Shown one piece after another: positions 35,494-43,724 of a stretch of 58,253 bases of DNA (positions are counted from its first letter, which is position 1; each line of letters opens with the position of its first letter). A model generated the notes under the pieces. The model saw nothing but the letters and a program-made list of their open reading frames with translations. It ran no database searches and was not told where the DNA came from. The stretch is taken from contig JAUVXG010000008.1 of NCBI GenBank assembly GCA_030603685.1, positions 1-58,253 on the forward strand, read 5' to 3'. Made by a program: the position numbers and the translations under genes. Source of the DNA: Pleomorphomonas sp. GTDB lineage: Bacteria > Pseudomonadota > Alphaproteobacteria > Rhizobiales > Pleomorphomonadaceae.

Positions 35494-35512
35494 GGGCGGC
35501 GCATGGCCGCCC
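35494..35512 (-). repeat. Intercistronic hairpin between mtnK and mtnA
   Basis: GGGCGGC (35494-35500), a five-base loop, then GCCGCCC (35506-35512): a perfect 7-bp stem in the 105-bp gap between the two genes. It lacks a T run, so mRNA stabilisation or differential expression is likelier than termination. Confidence 0.45.
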
Positions 35513-35543
35513 CTGGGGTTCGTTCAAGTGAGACCGCATGCCG

Positions 35544-36833
35544 TCAGCGGGTGGCGTCGGCGGCAACCACGGCGGCAGCTACCGCGTCGATATCGGCAAA
35601 GCGCGTCCGGTTGACGACGAGGTCTCGGCCGAGGCGCAGAGCCCGCCGCTCGCCGCTCGCCCTCAGATCCTTGTCGGTGATGCTTTCGAAGTCGGCAACA
35701 TGGGCGAGACCGAGAATGCGGCGGATCATCTTGCAGCCGGCAAAGCCCAGCGTGTCCTCGAACAGCGCACGCATGTAGAGGGCCTGTTCCTCTGCCAGAG
35801 CCGCGCGGCTTGCCGCGTCGGTGAACAGCTCGGCGGTGAAGGCGTCGCCCTTGCCTTCCGTCGACCACAGCTCGACGAAGCGAGCCGAGAACAGCGTCCA
35901 GACGTCGGTGATCTGCTTCAGGATCCAGGCGCGATAAGCGTCGCGTCCACCCTTCTTTTCTTCATGACCGATCTGGCTGAGATAGGCGAGGATGAGGTTG
36001 CCGATGAGGGCGCCGACGTCGAAGCCCATCGGCCCGAAGAAGGCGAACTCGGGGTCGATGACGCGCACATCCGTGCTGGTCGCCATGATCGAGCCGGAAT
36101 GCAGATCGCCGTGAACCAGCGCCTCGGCATGGCTCAGGAACTTGAGCTTCATCGCCTGGGCCGCCGCCTTGAGCGGGCCATCGGCACGGAACTCAAGGGC
36201 AATATCGTCGAGCTGCGGCGATGTCCAGTGGTTGAGCTTGGCCGCCCTGTAGGGATCGGTGAACACCAGATCCTCGGTGATCCGGCAAAGCTCGGTGTTG
36301 GCGCAGAACACCGCCATCTGCTTCTTCTTCTCGGCGGCCGGCAGGTAGAGGTCGGACGTCTTGAACAGTGATTGCGCCATGAACTCGGACAGGGTCGCCG
36401 CGAAGCGCGGAAACTCCACGCCGTCGATCAACCCCTTGCGCATGATGATATGCGGGGTGAGGAACTCCATGACGACGAGCGCCTGCATGGCGTCGAACAG
36501 CACGACCTTTGGGACCAGACCGGGAGCGGCGGCATTCTCGGTGATCAGGGCCTGGGTTTCGAAGAAGGAACGGTCGAGCGGCAGCGGCCAGGAGTCGCCG
36601 ACGAGGCGGACGTAGGGAAGGGCCTGCTTGACGATCAGCGCTCCCTTCGGGCCGCGCACGATGAACACCAGGTTGAGGTTGCCGTCGCCGACCTCGGTGA
36701 CCTTCCAGTCCGATGATGCGCCGCCGAGGGTGGTCACCGCTTCCGAAAAGCCTGCGAGATAGGGCGCCAGCGTGCTCTCGGTCATCGGCCGGTAATCGGC
36801 GCCGCCGGTGCGGGCGCTCCGAACGTCTGTCAT
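35544..36833 (-). CDS. mtnK: MtnK, methylthioribose kinase
   Basis: A 429-residue kinase of the MtnK/choline-kinase-like fold. It phosphorylates 5-methylthioribose at C1 using ATP. The nucleotide loop is EVGDGNLNLVF (47-57), followed by the lysine in IVKQALPYVR. The catalytic HGDLHSGS is at 241-248 and the metal-binding DPEFAFFGPMGFDVG begins at 260. MtnK-specific blocks (PYVRLVGDSWPL, DPYRAAKLNHWTSP) are present, so this is not just a generic aminoglycoside-phosphotransferase relative. The start is ATG 36833 with GGAG eight bases upstream. It diverges from the ABC importer operon; the shared gap holds a strong inverted repeat. Confidence 0.93.
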   Translation of the reverse strand: MTDVRSARTGGADYRPMTESTLAPYLAGFSEAVTTLGGASSDWKVTEVGDGNLNLVFIVRGPKGALIVKQALPYVRLVGDSWPLPLDRSFFETQALITENAAAPGLVPKVVLFDAMQALVVMEFLTPHIIMRKGLIDGVEFPRFAATLSEFMAQSLFKTSDLYLPAAEKKKQMAVFCANTELCRITEDLVFTDPYRAAKLNHWTSPQLDDIALEFRADGPLKAAAQAMKLKFLSHAEALVHGDLHSGSIMATSTDVRVIDPEFAFFGPMGFDVGALIGNLILAYLSQIGHEEKKGGRDAYRAWILKQITDVWTLFSARFVELWSTEGKGDAFTAELFTDAASRAALAEEQALYMRALFEDTLGFAGCKMIRRILGLAHVADFESITDKDLRASGERRALRLGRDLVVNRTRFADIDAVAAAVVAADATR

Positions 36834-36936
36834 GGGGTCTTCTCCATCCCTCGCTATTCGAACCCCGCCACGACAGCTGTCGCTCCTCATGCTGGCAAGG
36901 GTTGCTGGAGGCGGAGGTTGTTCCGCTTTTAGTCAT

Positions 36937-36978
36937 TTGTCAAGATAGATTGACAATTGACGTTCTTGTGGCTAGGTT
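36937..36978 (+). promoter_or_regulatory. Promoter and candidate SorC operator upstream of the ABC importer
   Basis: A perfect inverted repeat TTGTCAA (36937-36943) - 6 bp - TTGACAA (36950-36956) overlaps the 10-mer GACAATTGAC (36952-36961), which is the reverse complement of the element before sorC. TTGACA (36950-36955) with TAGGTT (36973-36978), 17 bp apart, forms a plausible sigma-70 promoter toward the importer. Repressor binding to the repeat would occlude the -35. Confidence 0.6.
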
Positions 36979-37036
36979 GCCGCCATCGGGGTCTGGAGGG
37001 GCCCTCTGCCAAACATCCGTGGAGGCGGTTTTCGGC

Positions 37037-38554
37037 ATGACAGAACCAGGGAGGGAGGTGATCCGCATCCGTGGGCTGAACAAGCGTTTCGGCAGCACGC
37101 ACGCGGTCATCGACGTCGATCTCGACATTCGGCGCGGCGAAGTGCTGGCGCTGATGGGCGCCAACGGCGCCGGCAAGTCGACGCTGATCAAGATTCTCTG
37201 CGGCGTACACCCCGCCGACTCCGGAACCATGGAGATCGATGGCGAGGCGGTCGACTTCCGCTCGCCGATCGAGGCCTGCGAGGCCGGCATTCACACCGTC
37301 CACCAGATCATCAACGATGGCGTCGTCCAGCAGCTCACGGTGGCCGAGAACCTGGCGCTGGATGAGATCTGCCGCCCGGAAGGGCCGATGCTGCTCAGCC
37401 GGACCGCCATCACGGCGCGAGCCCGCGAGATCCAGGCGATCCTCGGCCTCGATCTGCCGCTCGGCAGGGCCATGAGCGAACTCGGGCAGGCGGAGCGTCA
37501 GCTCGTGGCCATCGCCCGCGCTTTGTCGCACGATCCCAAGGTGCTGATCCTCGACGAGCCGACCTCGTCGCTGTCGGAGGCCGAAGCTGCGCGGCTGTTC
37601 GTGCTGATCGAGGATCTCCGGGCGCGCGGTGTCGCCATCGTCTACATCAGTCACCGCATGTCCGACATCCGTCGCCTTGCCGACCGTGCCGTCGTCATGC
37701 GGGACGGCCGTACGCGCGCCGAGTTCGCAAGGCCGCTCGATTTCGACGGCATCGTCCATGCGATGGTCGGTCATCGCGTGAGCGAGGGCACACGCGCCGC
37801 CGTTTCCGGTGGTCGCACCGTGGTCGAAATCCGCGATTTCGCCCTCACGCCGACGTCGGCGCCCTTCGATCTTGACCTCCGCGAGGGCGAAGTCGTGGTG
37901 CTCACCGGCCTGATCGGCGCCGGCAAGACCGAGTTTGCCGAGTGTCTGTTCGGCACCGCCACTCCGCACGCCGGCTCGGTGACGATCGACGGAAAGCCGC
38001 TCAGCGCCGCGTCGCCGCAACACGCCATCGCTCAGGGCGTGTTCATGGCCCACGAGGACCGAGGCAACTCGTCGCTGGTCTCCGAGTTCTCGGTGCTGCA
38101 CAACATGACGCTGCCGTTTCTCAGGCATTTCTCCAAACTGTCATTGGTGGTGCCGGACCAGGAACGGCGAGCGGCCACCGGCCAGGTCGGCGATCTCGCC
38201 ATCAAGTGCGCATCCATCGACGTGCCGATCGGCTCTCTGTCCGGCGGTAACCAGCAAAAGGTCGTTCTCGGACGTTGGCTGATTCAGCCCTGCCGGCTGC
38301 TGATCCTCGACGAACCCTTCCAGGGCGTCGACATCGGCGCCCGCCAGGACATTGGCCGCCGGCTGCGCGAAACCGCTGCCGGACGGGCAACGCTGGTCAT
38401 CTGTGCCGATCTTGAGGAGGCGACCGAGATCGCCGACCGCATCGTCGTGATGCGCGACTTTTCGGTGGTCGGCGGGCACTCCATCGACGGGCTGTCGCTC
38501 GATGCCCTGGTCGCGGAAATCAGCGGCGCCGGCACCCACGCAACCTTCGCCTGA
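37037..38554 (+). CDS. RbsA-like sugar ABC importer ATPase (two ATP-binding domains)
   Basis: A 505-residue tandem ATPase of the CUT2 (ribose/galactoside) class. The first domain has Walker A GANGAGKST (41-49), the signature region SELGQAERQL and Walker B VLILDEPTSSLSE. The second has the usual degenerate Walker A GLIGAGKTE and the signature SLSGGNQQKVVLG. It energises the importer together with the next two genes. The start is ATG 37037 after GGAGG; the longer upstream frame runs through the mtnK promoter. Substrate prediction (methylthioribose or 5-deoxyribose) comes only from context. Confidence 0.92.
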   Translation: MTEPGREVIRIRGLNKRFGSTHAVIDVDLDIRRGEVLALMGANGAGKSTLIKILCGVHPADSGTMEIDGEAVDFRSPIEACEAGIHTVHQIINDGVVQQLTVAENLALDEICRPEGPMLLSRTAITARAREIQAILGLDLPLGRAMSELGQAERQLVAIARALSHDPKVLILDEPTSSLSEAEAARLFVLIEDLRARGVAIVYISHRMSDIRRLADRAVVMRDGRTRAEFARPLDFDGIVHAMVGHRVSEGTRAAVSGGRTVVEIRDFALTPTSAPFDLDLREGEVVVLTGLIGAGKTEFAECLFGTATPHAGSVTIDGKPLSAASPQHAIAQGVFMAHEDRGNSSLVSEFSVLHNMTLPFLRHFSKLSLVVPDQERRAATGQVGDLAIKCASIDVPIGSLSGGNQQKVVLGRWLIQPCRLLILDEPFQGVDIGARQDIGRRLRETAAGRATLVICADLEEATEIADRIVVMRDFSVVGGHSIDGLSLDALVAEISGAGTHATFA

Positions 38555-38581
38555 CGCTTCGTAGGACAAAAGGCTTTCATC

Positions 38582-39634
38582 ATGAGCACCCAGTCTCCCA
38601 ATCCGGCCGCGCCGGTGGGCGCCGCGCAAGCTGGCGCCTCGAAGTCCGCCTTTACCGTCAAGGACTTCGTCATCAAGTTCGGTCTCCTGATCATCCTCGC
38701 GGTGATGATCATCATCTTCTGGCGGTTGGAGCCGGCCTTCGCCAACGCCCGCAACATGTTCTCCATCCTGCAGGCCGTGTCGGTCACCGCGCTTCTGGCG
38801 CTTGGCGTGACCGTCACGCTGGCCATCGCCGGCTTCGATCTTTCCATCGGCTCCACGGCGGCCATGTCGTTGATGGCGTCGAGCTATGTGATGGTGATCT
38901 TGAACCAGGGCACGGTGCTGGCCGTCATCGTCTGCCTGCTTCTCGGCGCCTTTATCGGCTTTCTGAATGGCGTTCTGATCGTCAAGGGCCGCATCCCCGA
39001 CCTTCTGGCGACGCTGGGCATGATGTTCCTGCTGCTCGGCCTGCAACTGATCCCGACCGGCGGCCGCTCGATCGCCAAGGGCATGACCCTGTCTGACGGC
39101 TCGGCGGCGACTGGCAGCTTCACCGACACCTTCCTGGCGCTCGGCCGCTACCGCCTGTTCGACCTGGTGCCTCTTCCGGTGATCATCATGCTGGTGGCCG
39201 CCGTCATTCTCTGGGTGTTCATGGAACGCTCGCGCTATGGCCGCGTGCTCTATGCCATCGGCGGCAACGAGAAGGCCACGCGTCTCGCCGGTGCCCCGGT
39301 CGAACGCTACAAGATCGCCGCCTACATGATCTCCGGTCTGTTCGCCTCGATCGGCGGCATCCTGCTGGCCGCGCGCGTCGGGCGCGGCGACGTGACGTCC
39401 GGCTCATCGTTGCTGCTCGACTCGGTGGCCGCCGCGCTGATCGGTTACGCGGTGCTCGGCGCCAAGAAGCCCAACGTATTCGGGACGGCGATCGGCGCCC
39501 TGTTCGTCGGCACGCTGCTCAACGGCCTGACCATGCTCAACGCCCCCTACTATGCGCAGGACTTCGTCAAGGGCCTCGTCCTTGTCTTCGCCCTGCTCTT
39601 CACCTTCGGCTTCGCGTCCTCGCAGCGTCGCTGA
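38582..39634 (+). CDS. RbsC-like sugar ABC importer permease
   Basis: A 350-residue permease with eight to ten membrane helices. Typical CUT2 elements are TLAIAGFDLSIGSTAAMS, FNGVLIVKGRIPDLLATLG-type sequence near the middle, and YAIGGNEKATRLAGAPVERYKIAAYMISG. A hydrophilic N-terminal tail of about 25 residues precedes the first helix. It follows the ATPase gene by 27 bp and precedes the binding-protein gene. Confidence 0.92.
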   Translation: MSTQSPNPAAPVGAAQAGASKSAFTVKDFVIKFGLLIILAVMIIIFWRLEPAFANARNMFSILQAVSVTALLALGVTVTLAIAGFDLSIGSTAAMSLMASSYVMVILNQGTVLAVIVCLLLGAFIGFLNGVLIVKGRIPDLLATLGMMFLLLGLQLIPTGGRSIAKGMTLSDGSAATGSFTDTFLALGRYRLFDLVPLPVIIMLVAAVILWVFMERSRYGRVLYAIGGNEKATRLAGAPVERYKIAAYMISGLFASIGGILLAARVGRGDVTSGSSLLLDSVAAALIGYAVLGAKKPNVFGTAIGALFVGTLLNGLTMLNAPYYAQDFVKGLVLVFALLFTFGFASSQRR

Positions 39635-39733
39635 GCCGGCTTCGGCCCAAATGGAAAACGCGAGGTAAGCCGCGGCGCGCGGAGGAGGCACGCCCGGCGA
39701 CGACAATGGAAACGTCATTTGAGGAGTGAGAAA

Positions 39734-40792
39734 ATGACTATCGACAGAAGGACATTTCTTGCCGGCCTTGCCACCGCCACGGTAGCTGGCGGCCTGCCGC
39801 TCCGTGCCGCCTTCGCAGAGGGCATCGCAGGTGCCCCGGGCATCGTCGGCGAGCGCAAGATCAAGATCGCGCTGGTGCGCTATCTCTCCACCGGCGACTT
39901 CTTCCAGTTCTATCTTGCCGGCGTGACGCGCCAGGCCGAAGCGCTCGGCTTCGACCTGCACGTGCTCGATTCCCGCCAGGACGCCGCGCTTCAGGCCGAA
40001 ATGCTGCAGCAGGCGATGAACCTCGGCGTCGACGGCATCATCCTGCAACACGGCCTGACCGAGACGCTGAAGGATCCGGCCGCCCAGGCCGTGGAAGAAG
40101 GCTTCAAGGTCGTCGCCTTCGATGTCAACTGCGAAAACCCCGCCATCCCGCAGATCGAGCAGAACGATCGCGAGCTGGCCCGTCTCGCCCTCGAGCAGGC
40201 GATCGCCGACAATGGCGAGAGCTTCAAGGCCGGTTACGTCTACGTGCCCGGCATCGCGCCGCTCGATCGTCGCGACGAGACATGGCAGGCCTTCAAGAAG
40301 AAGTATCCTGGTATCCAGGAAGTGGCTCACTGGGGCACGATGAACAACCCGATCGCCAACTCGGTAGCCGACCAAACGGCCGCCGTGCTGCGCGCCAATC
40401 CGGACATCACCGTCATCTTCGCGCCCTACGACGAGTTCGCCAAGGGCGCCAAGACGGCCGTCGATGAGGCAGGTCTCAGCGAGCAGATCAAGATCTACTC
40501 GGCCGATATCTCGACGCCGGACATTTCGGCCATGGTCGAGGACAAGAGCGCCTGGGCGGCCACGGCCGCAACGTCGTCGGCTGTCGTCGGCGAGGTCTGT
40601 GTGCGCACGCTGGCCCTGCAGTTGGCCGGCGTCGAGACAGGTGCTCAGGTGGTGGTGCCGCCGACGCTGATCACCCGGCAGATGCTGCTTGAGAAGGGCA
40701 TCAAGAACATGGACGACCTCGCGGCCAAGCTGCCGCAGTTCTCCAAGGCCGACGTGTCGATGGCGCCCTGGATCGCCGAACCGAAGCGCTGA
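39734..40792 (+). CDS. Periplasmic sugar-binding protein of the RbsABC-like importer
   Basis: A 352-residue family Peripla_BP_4 binding protein with a Tat-like signal (DRRTFLAGLATATVAGG, cleavage near AFAEG). The mature part begins with the KIALVRYLSTGDFFQFYLAG strand and has LGVDGIILQHG and DITVIFAPYDEFAKGAKTAVDEA, typical of ribose/xylose binding proteins. It would recognise the imported pentose in the periplasm. The ATG has GGAG upstream. A clear terminator follows at 40862, so this is the end of the importer operon. Confidence 0.9.
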   Translation: MTIDRRTFLAGLATATVAGGLPLRAAFAEGIAGAPGIVGERKIKIALVRYLSTGDFFQFYLAGVTRQAEALGFDLHVLDSRQDAALQAEMLQQAMNLGVDGIILQHGLTETLKDPAAQAVEEGFKVVAFDVNCENPAIPQIEQNDRELARLALEQAIADNGESFKAGYVYVPGIAPLDRRDETWQAFKKKYPGIQEVAHWGTMNNPIANSVADQTAAVLRANPDITVIFAPYDEFAKGAKTAVDEAGLSEQIKIYSADISTPDISAMVEDKSAWAATAATSSAVVGEVCVRTLALQLAGVETGAQVVVPPTLITRQMLLEKGIKNMDDLAAKLPQFSKADVSMAPWIAEPKR

Positions 40793-40861
40793 TCGATCTT
40801 CGGACAAAAGGAAACGGACTGCTCCTCCGCCGGGGTGCCATCCCAGGCACTCCCGTTCCAG

Positions 40862-40893
40862 AAAGCCGGCATCCCTCGGGGTGCCGGCTTTTT
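40862..40893 (+). terminator. Rho-independent terminator after the importer operon
   Basis: AAAGCCGGCA (40862-40871) pairs perfectly with TGCCGGCTTT (40882-40891) around a 10-base loop, and the stem runs directly into a T tract. It lies 70 bp after the binding-protein stop. This is the clearest intrinsic terminator in the window and separates the pentose cluster from the next transporter cluster. Confidence 0.88.
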
Positions 40894-40958
40894 CGCGTCT
40901 TTCGCATGCCCCGAGTGGTTGCCGTCGCCAAAGTCTGTGGCGGAGTTCCCACCGATAG

Positions 40959-41033
40959 AAGCGCTTTCTGCCTGTCGCGCTGGTGCGCCAGGTCACTTTT
41001 CTCCGAACGACCTCTTGCCGAAACCGGTTTCGG
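40959..41033. promoter_or_regulatory. Two palindromes upstream of the LacI gene, candidate operators
   Basis: CCGAAACCGGTTTCGG (41018-41033) is a perfect 16-bp palindrome with the central CG and GAAA/TTTC arms usual for LacI-family operators. AAGCGCTT (40959-40966), inside AGAAGCGCTTTCT, is a second, weaker one. The LacI gene starts at 41067. The 40793-41066 gap contains these and the terminator but no gene. Confidence 0.6.
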
Positions 41034-41066
41034 TGCGGAAGCTCCCATTCCAGGGAGGATACGAAC

Positions 41067-42194
41067 GTGCTTGTCAGGGATAGCGAGCCCGAAGAGCGCC
41101 GGGCGCCGAGAGCCAGGATATCCGACGTCGCGCAGGCGCTTGGCCTGACCAAGGCGACCGTCTCGCGCGCGCTCAATGGCTACACCGACATATCCGAGAG
41201 CACGCGGGCCCGCGTCCGCCACAAGGCGGCCGAGCTTGGTTACACTCCGCTCAGCCATGCGCAGGCGATCCGGACCGGCCGCGCTCGTTCGCTCGGCATC
41301 GTCCTCCAGGTCGGCGATCAGGACGGGCAGCGTCCTTTCGTCGCCGATTTCCTTGCCGGCCTGTCTTCGGCGGCCAGTGCCGAGAACTGGACCCTGACCG
41401 TCGCCACGGCCACGACCGAAGAAGACATGCTCGCGACCATGGGGCGCCTCATCGACGAGCGGAAGGCGGACGGCTTCGTGCTGCCGCGCACGAAGGTCGC
41501 CGACGAGCGCATTCGCATGTTGCGCCGCCTGTCCATACCCTTCGTCCTGTTCGGCCGAACTGCCGATCCGGAGAGTTGCGCCTATTTCGACATCCTCGGC
41601 GAGGATGCCATGGTTCTCGCCGTTCGCCATCTGCACGGCCTCGGCCATCGGCGCATCGGCTACATCGGCGGTGGTGACGGCTTCTACTATTCCGCCGTCC
41701 GAAGCGCTGGCTATCGAACCGGCATCGAAGCTGTTGGTCTTCCTTTCGATCCGGCCATCGTCGGTGGCGGCGCCTACACGGTCGATGCCGGAATGCGCGA
41801 AGCGGACAGGTTGCTGGCCGCCGACGAGCCGCCGACGGCGATCCTCTGCGCCACCGACATGTGCGCCCTCGGCGTATGCCGGCGGGCGATGGCCTTGGGG
41901 CTCAGGGTCGGCGGGGACCTCTCTGTCATCGGTTACGACGGCGTCCCCGAAGGCGCGTGGTCGACGCCGCCGCTCGCCACCTTCGAGGTCGACAGCCGCG
42001 TCGCCGGTCTGCACCTCGCCAATCTCCTGATTCGCCGTATCCGCGGCGAAAACCCGGCCGATCTGAGGGAAACCGCCCACGCGCGCTTCCTCGATCGCGG
42101 CTCCGCCGCACGGCCGATGATGAGTTCGGCCGAACTTCGCGAGCACGTGGCGCGCGCGACCGGCCGGCGTTCGGAGCGTCGGCCCGACCGATAG
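41067..42194 (+). CDS. LacI-family transcriptional regulator of the glycoside importer
   Basis: A 375-residue regulator. The N-terminal LacI helix-turn-helix and hinge are ISDVAQALGLTKATVSRALNGY, followed by RARVRHKAAELGYTPL. The periplasmic-binding-protein-like sensor has SLGIVLQVGDQDG, HRRIGYIGG and GDLSVIGYDG. The start is GTG 41067 because GGGAGG lies eight bases before it and translation from the upstream frame start would run through the operator. It stands at the head of the transporter and glycosidase genes, so it most likely represses them until the imported glycoside or its product is present. Confidence 0.9.
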   Translation: MLVRDSEPEERRAPRARISDVAQALGLTKATVSRALNGYTDISESTRARVRHKAAELGYTPLSHAQAIRTGRARSLGIVLQVGDQDGQRPFVADFLAGLSSAASAENWTLTVATATTEEDMLATMGRLIDERKADGFVLPRTKVADERIRMLRRLSIPFVLFGRTADPESCAYFDILGEDAMVLAVRHLHGLGHRRIGYIGGGDGFYYSAVRSAGYRTGIEAVGLPFDPAIVGGGAYTVDAGMREADRLLAADEPPTAILCATDMCALGVCRRAMALGLRVGGDLSVIGYDGVPEGAWSTPPLATFEVDSRVAGLHLANLLIRRIRGENPADLRETAHARFLDRGSAARPMMSSAELREHVARATGRRSERRPDR

Positions 42195-42283
42195 AAGCCA
42201 ATCTGGCCGATCCGTCTGGGAGGGCGGCGGCAACAGGGATTGGTTGCCCGACAGTCGCAAGATGATCGAAAAGGGAGGATGAC

Positions 42284-43636
42284 ATGTCCCGAGCTTCAAG
42301 AGTTACCGCAAGACTGATGGTCTGCACGGCGATAGGACTGCTGACTTTGCCCGCCTTCGCCGCCGATCTCAGGCTTTGGACGACGGAGGAACAGCCCGAG
42401 CGTCTAGCCAAGCAGCAGGAGATCGCCGCTGCTTTTGAGAAGGAGACCGGCACCAGTGTTGACGTGATTCCGGTGACCGAGAGCGATCTCGGAACGCGCG
42501 CCACGGCCGCTTACGCGGCTGGCGACCTGCCGGATGTGATCTATCACACGCTTCAATATGCGCTGCCCTGGGCCGAAGCCGGCATTCTCGACACGGAGGC
42601 GGCGACGGACGTCATCGAACAGCTCGGCAAGGACACGTTTGCGCCCGGCGCCCTGGCGATGGCTGCGCAGGCAGACGGATGGGCGTCGGTGCCTGTCGAT
42701 GGATGGACGCAGATGATCGTCTATCGCAAGGACCTCTTCGACGCCGCAGGGCTCGAGGCGCCATCCACCTACGCCAATGTGGTGGCTGCCATCGACAAGC
42801 TGTCCAAGCCGCCGGAAATCTACGGCTTCGTCGCCGCCACCAAGATCGACGACAACTACATGAGTCAGATGCTGGAGCACATCTTCCTCGCCAACGGCGT
42901 GTCGCCGGTGAACAAGGATGGCTTTGCACCGCTCGACGAAGCCAGGACCGTGGAGGTGCTGGAGTTCTACAAGAAGCTCGCGGAAGCCTCGCCCCCAGGT
43001 GAGCTCTACTGGCAGCAGTCGCGCGAACTCTATTTCGCCGGCAAGGCGGCGATGATCATCTGGTCGCCGTTCATCCTCGACGAGATGGCCGGGTTGCGTG
43101 ATGCCGCGCCGGTCACCATCAACAAGGATCCGACGACCACCGAGCTTGCCAAGAAGACGGGTATCGTGACGAAGCTTGCCGGCCCCTCCAACCCCGAGGG
43201 AGCCGCCTGGGCCGACATTCGCTACTTCGGCATCACGACCGACGCCGATACGGATGCGGCCGAGGCTTTCGTGAAATACTCGATGGATCAGGGCTATACC
43301 GCCACGCTGTCGATGGCGCCAGAGGGCAAGTTCCCGGTTCGCCGGGGAACGGCCGACGAGCCGGAGAAGTTCGAGAAGGCCTGGGCGGAGCTGCCGGTCG
43401 GTGTCGATCGCAAGATGCCGCTCGGCGACCTCTACTCGGCGGACGTGATCAAGGAAGTGACCGGCGGTCTCGACGTGGCCGAGCGCTGGGGCGTCAAGGA
43501 GGGGCAGCTGTCGCTGGCCTCCAAGATGAACAACAGCCGCGAGATCAACCGGATCGTCCGCGAGTATCTCGACGGTGCTCGTGATGCCAAGGCCACTGTC
43601 GCGTTGCTCAACACCGAGCTTGCGAAGATCAAGTGA
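42284..43636 (+). CDS. Extracellular solute-binding protein, family 1
   Basis: A 450-residue periplasmic binding protein of the MalE-like type. The signal peptide covers about residues 1-27 and ends PAFAA. The mature protein starts with DLRLWTTEE and contains YAAGDLPDVIYHTLQ and WASVPVDGWTQMIVYRKDLFDAAGL, the classic family 1 pattern. A very good ribosome site (AAGGGAGG) precedes the ATG. It supplies substrate to the permeases encoded next. The substrate is unknown; context suggests a small glycoside. Confidence 0.92.
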   Translation: MSRASRVTARLMVCTAIGLLTLPAFAADLRLWTTEEQPERLAKQQEIAAAFEKETGTSVDVIPVTESDLGTRATAAYAAGDLPDVIYHTLQYALPWAEAGILDTEAATDVIEQLGKDTFAPGALAMAAQADGWASVPVDGWTQMIVYRKDLFDAAGLEAPSTYANVVAAIDKLSKPPEIYGFVAATKIDDNYMSQMLEHIFLANGVSPVNKDGFAPLDEARTVEVLEFYKKLAEASPPGELYWQQSRELYFAGKAAMIIWSPFILDEMAGLRDAAPVTINKDPTTTELAKKTGIVTKLAGPSNPEGAAWADIRYFGITTDADTDAAEAFVKYSMDQGYTATLSMAPEGKFPVRRGTADEPEKFEKAWAELPVGVDRKMPLGDLYSADVIKEVTGGLDVAERWGVKEGQLSLASKMNNSREINRIVREYLDGARDAKATVALLNTELAKIK

Positions 43637-43724
43637 TGAAGAGACGAGGATCGGGCGACCGTGCCCGGTCCCTGAACCAGCATCCGGGCGCAACACGCGC
43701 CCGGACATGCCGGAGTGTTGACTC

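Noticed and set aside
36929-38128. A 399-codon minus-strand frame opposite the RbsA-like gene
   Set aside because: Antisense shadow. Its start would also lie within the divergent promoter of mtnK and the importer.
39404-42299. Two long minus-strand frames (590 and 532 codons) opposite the binding-protein and LacI genes
   Set aside because: Both cross an obvious terminator and promoter region and have the biased composition of shadow frames.
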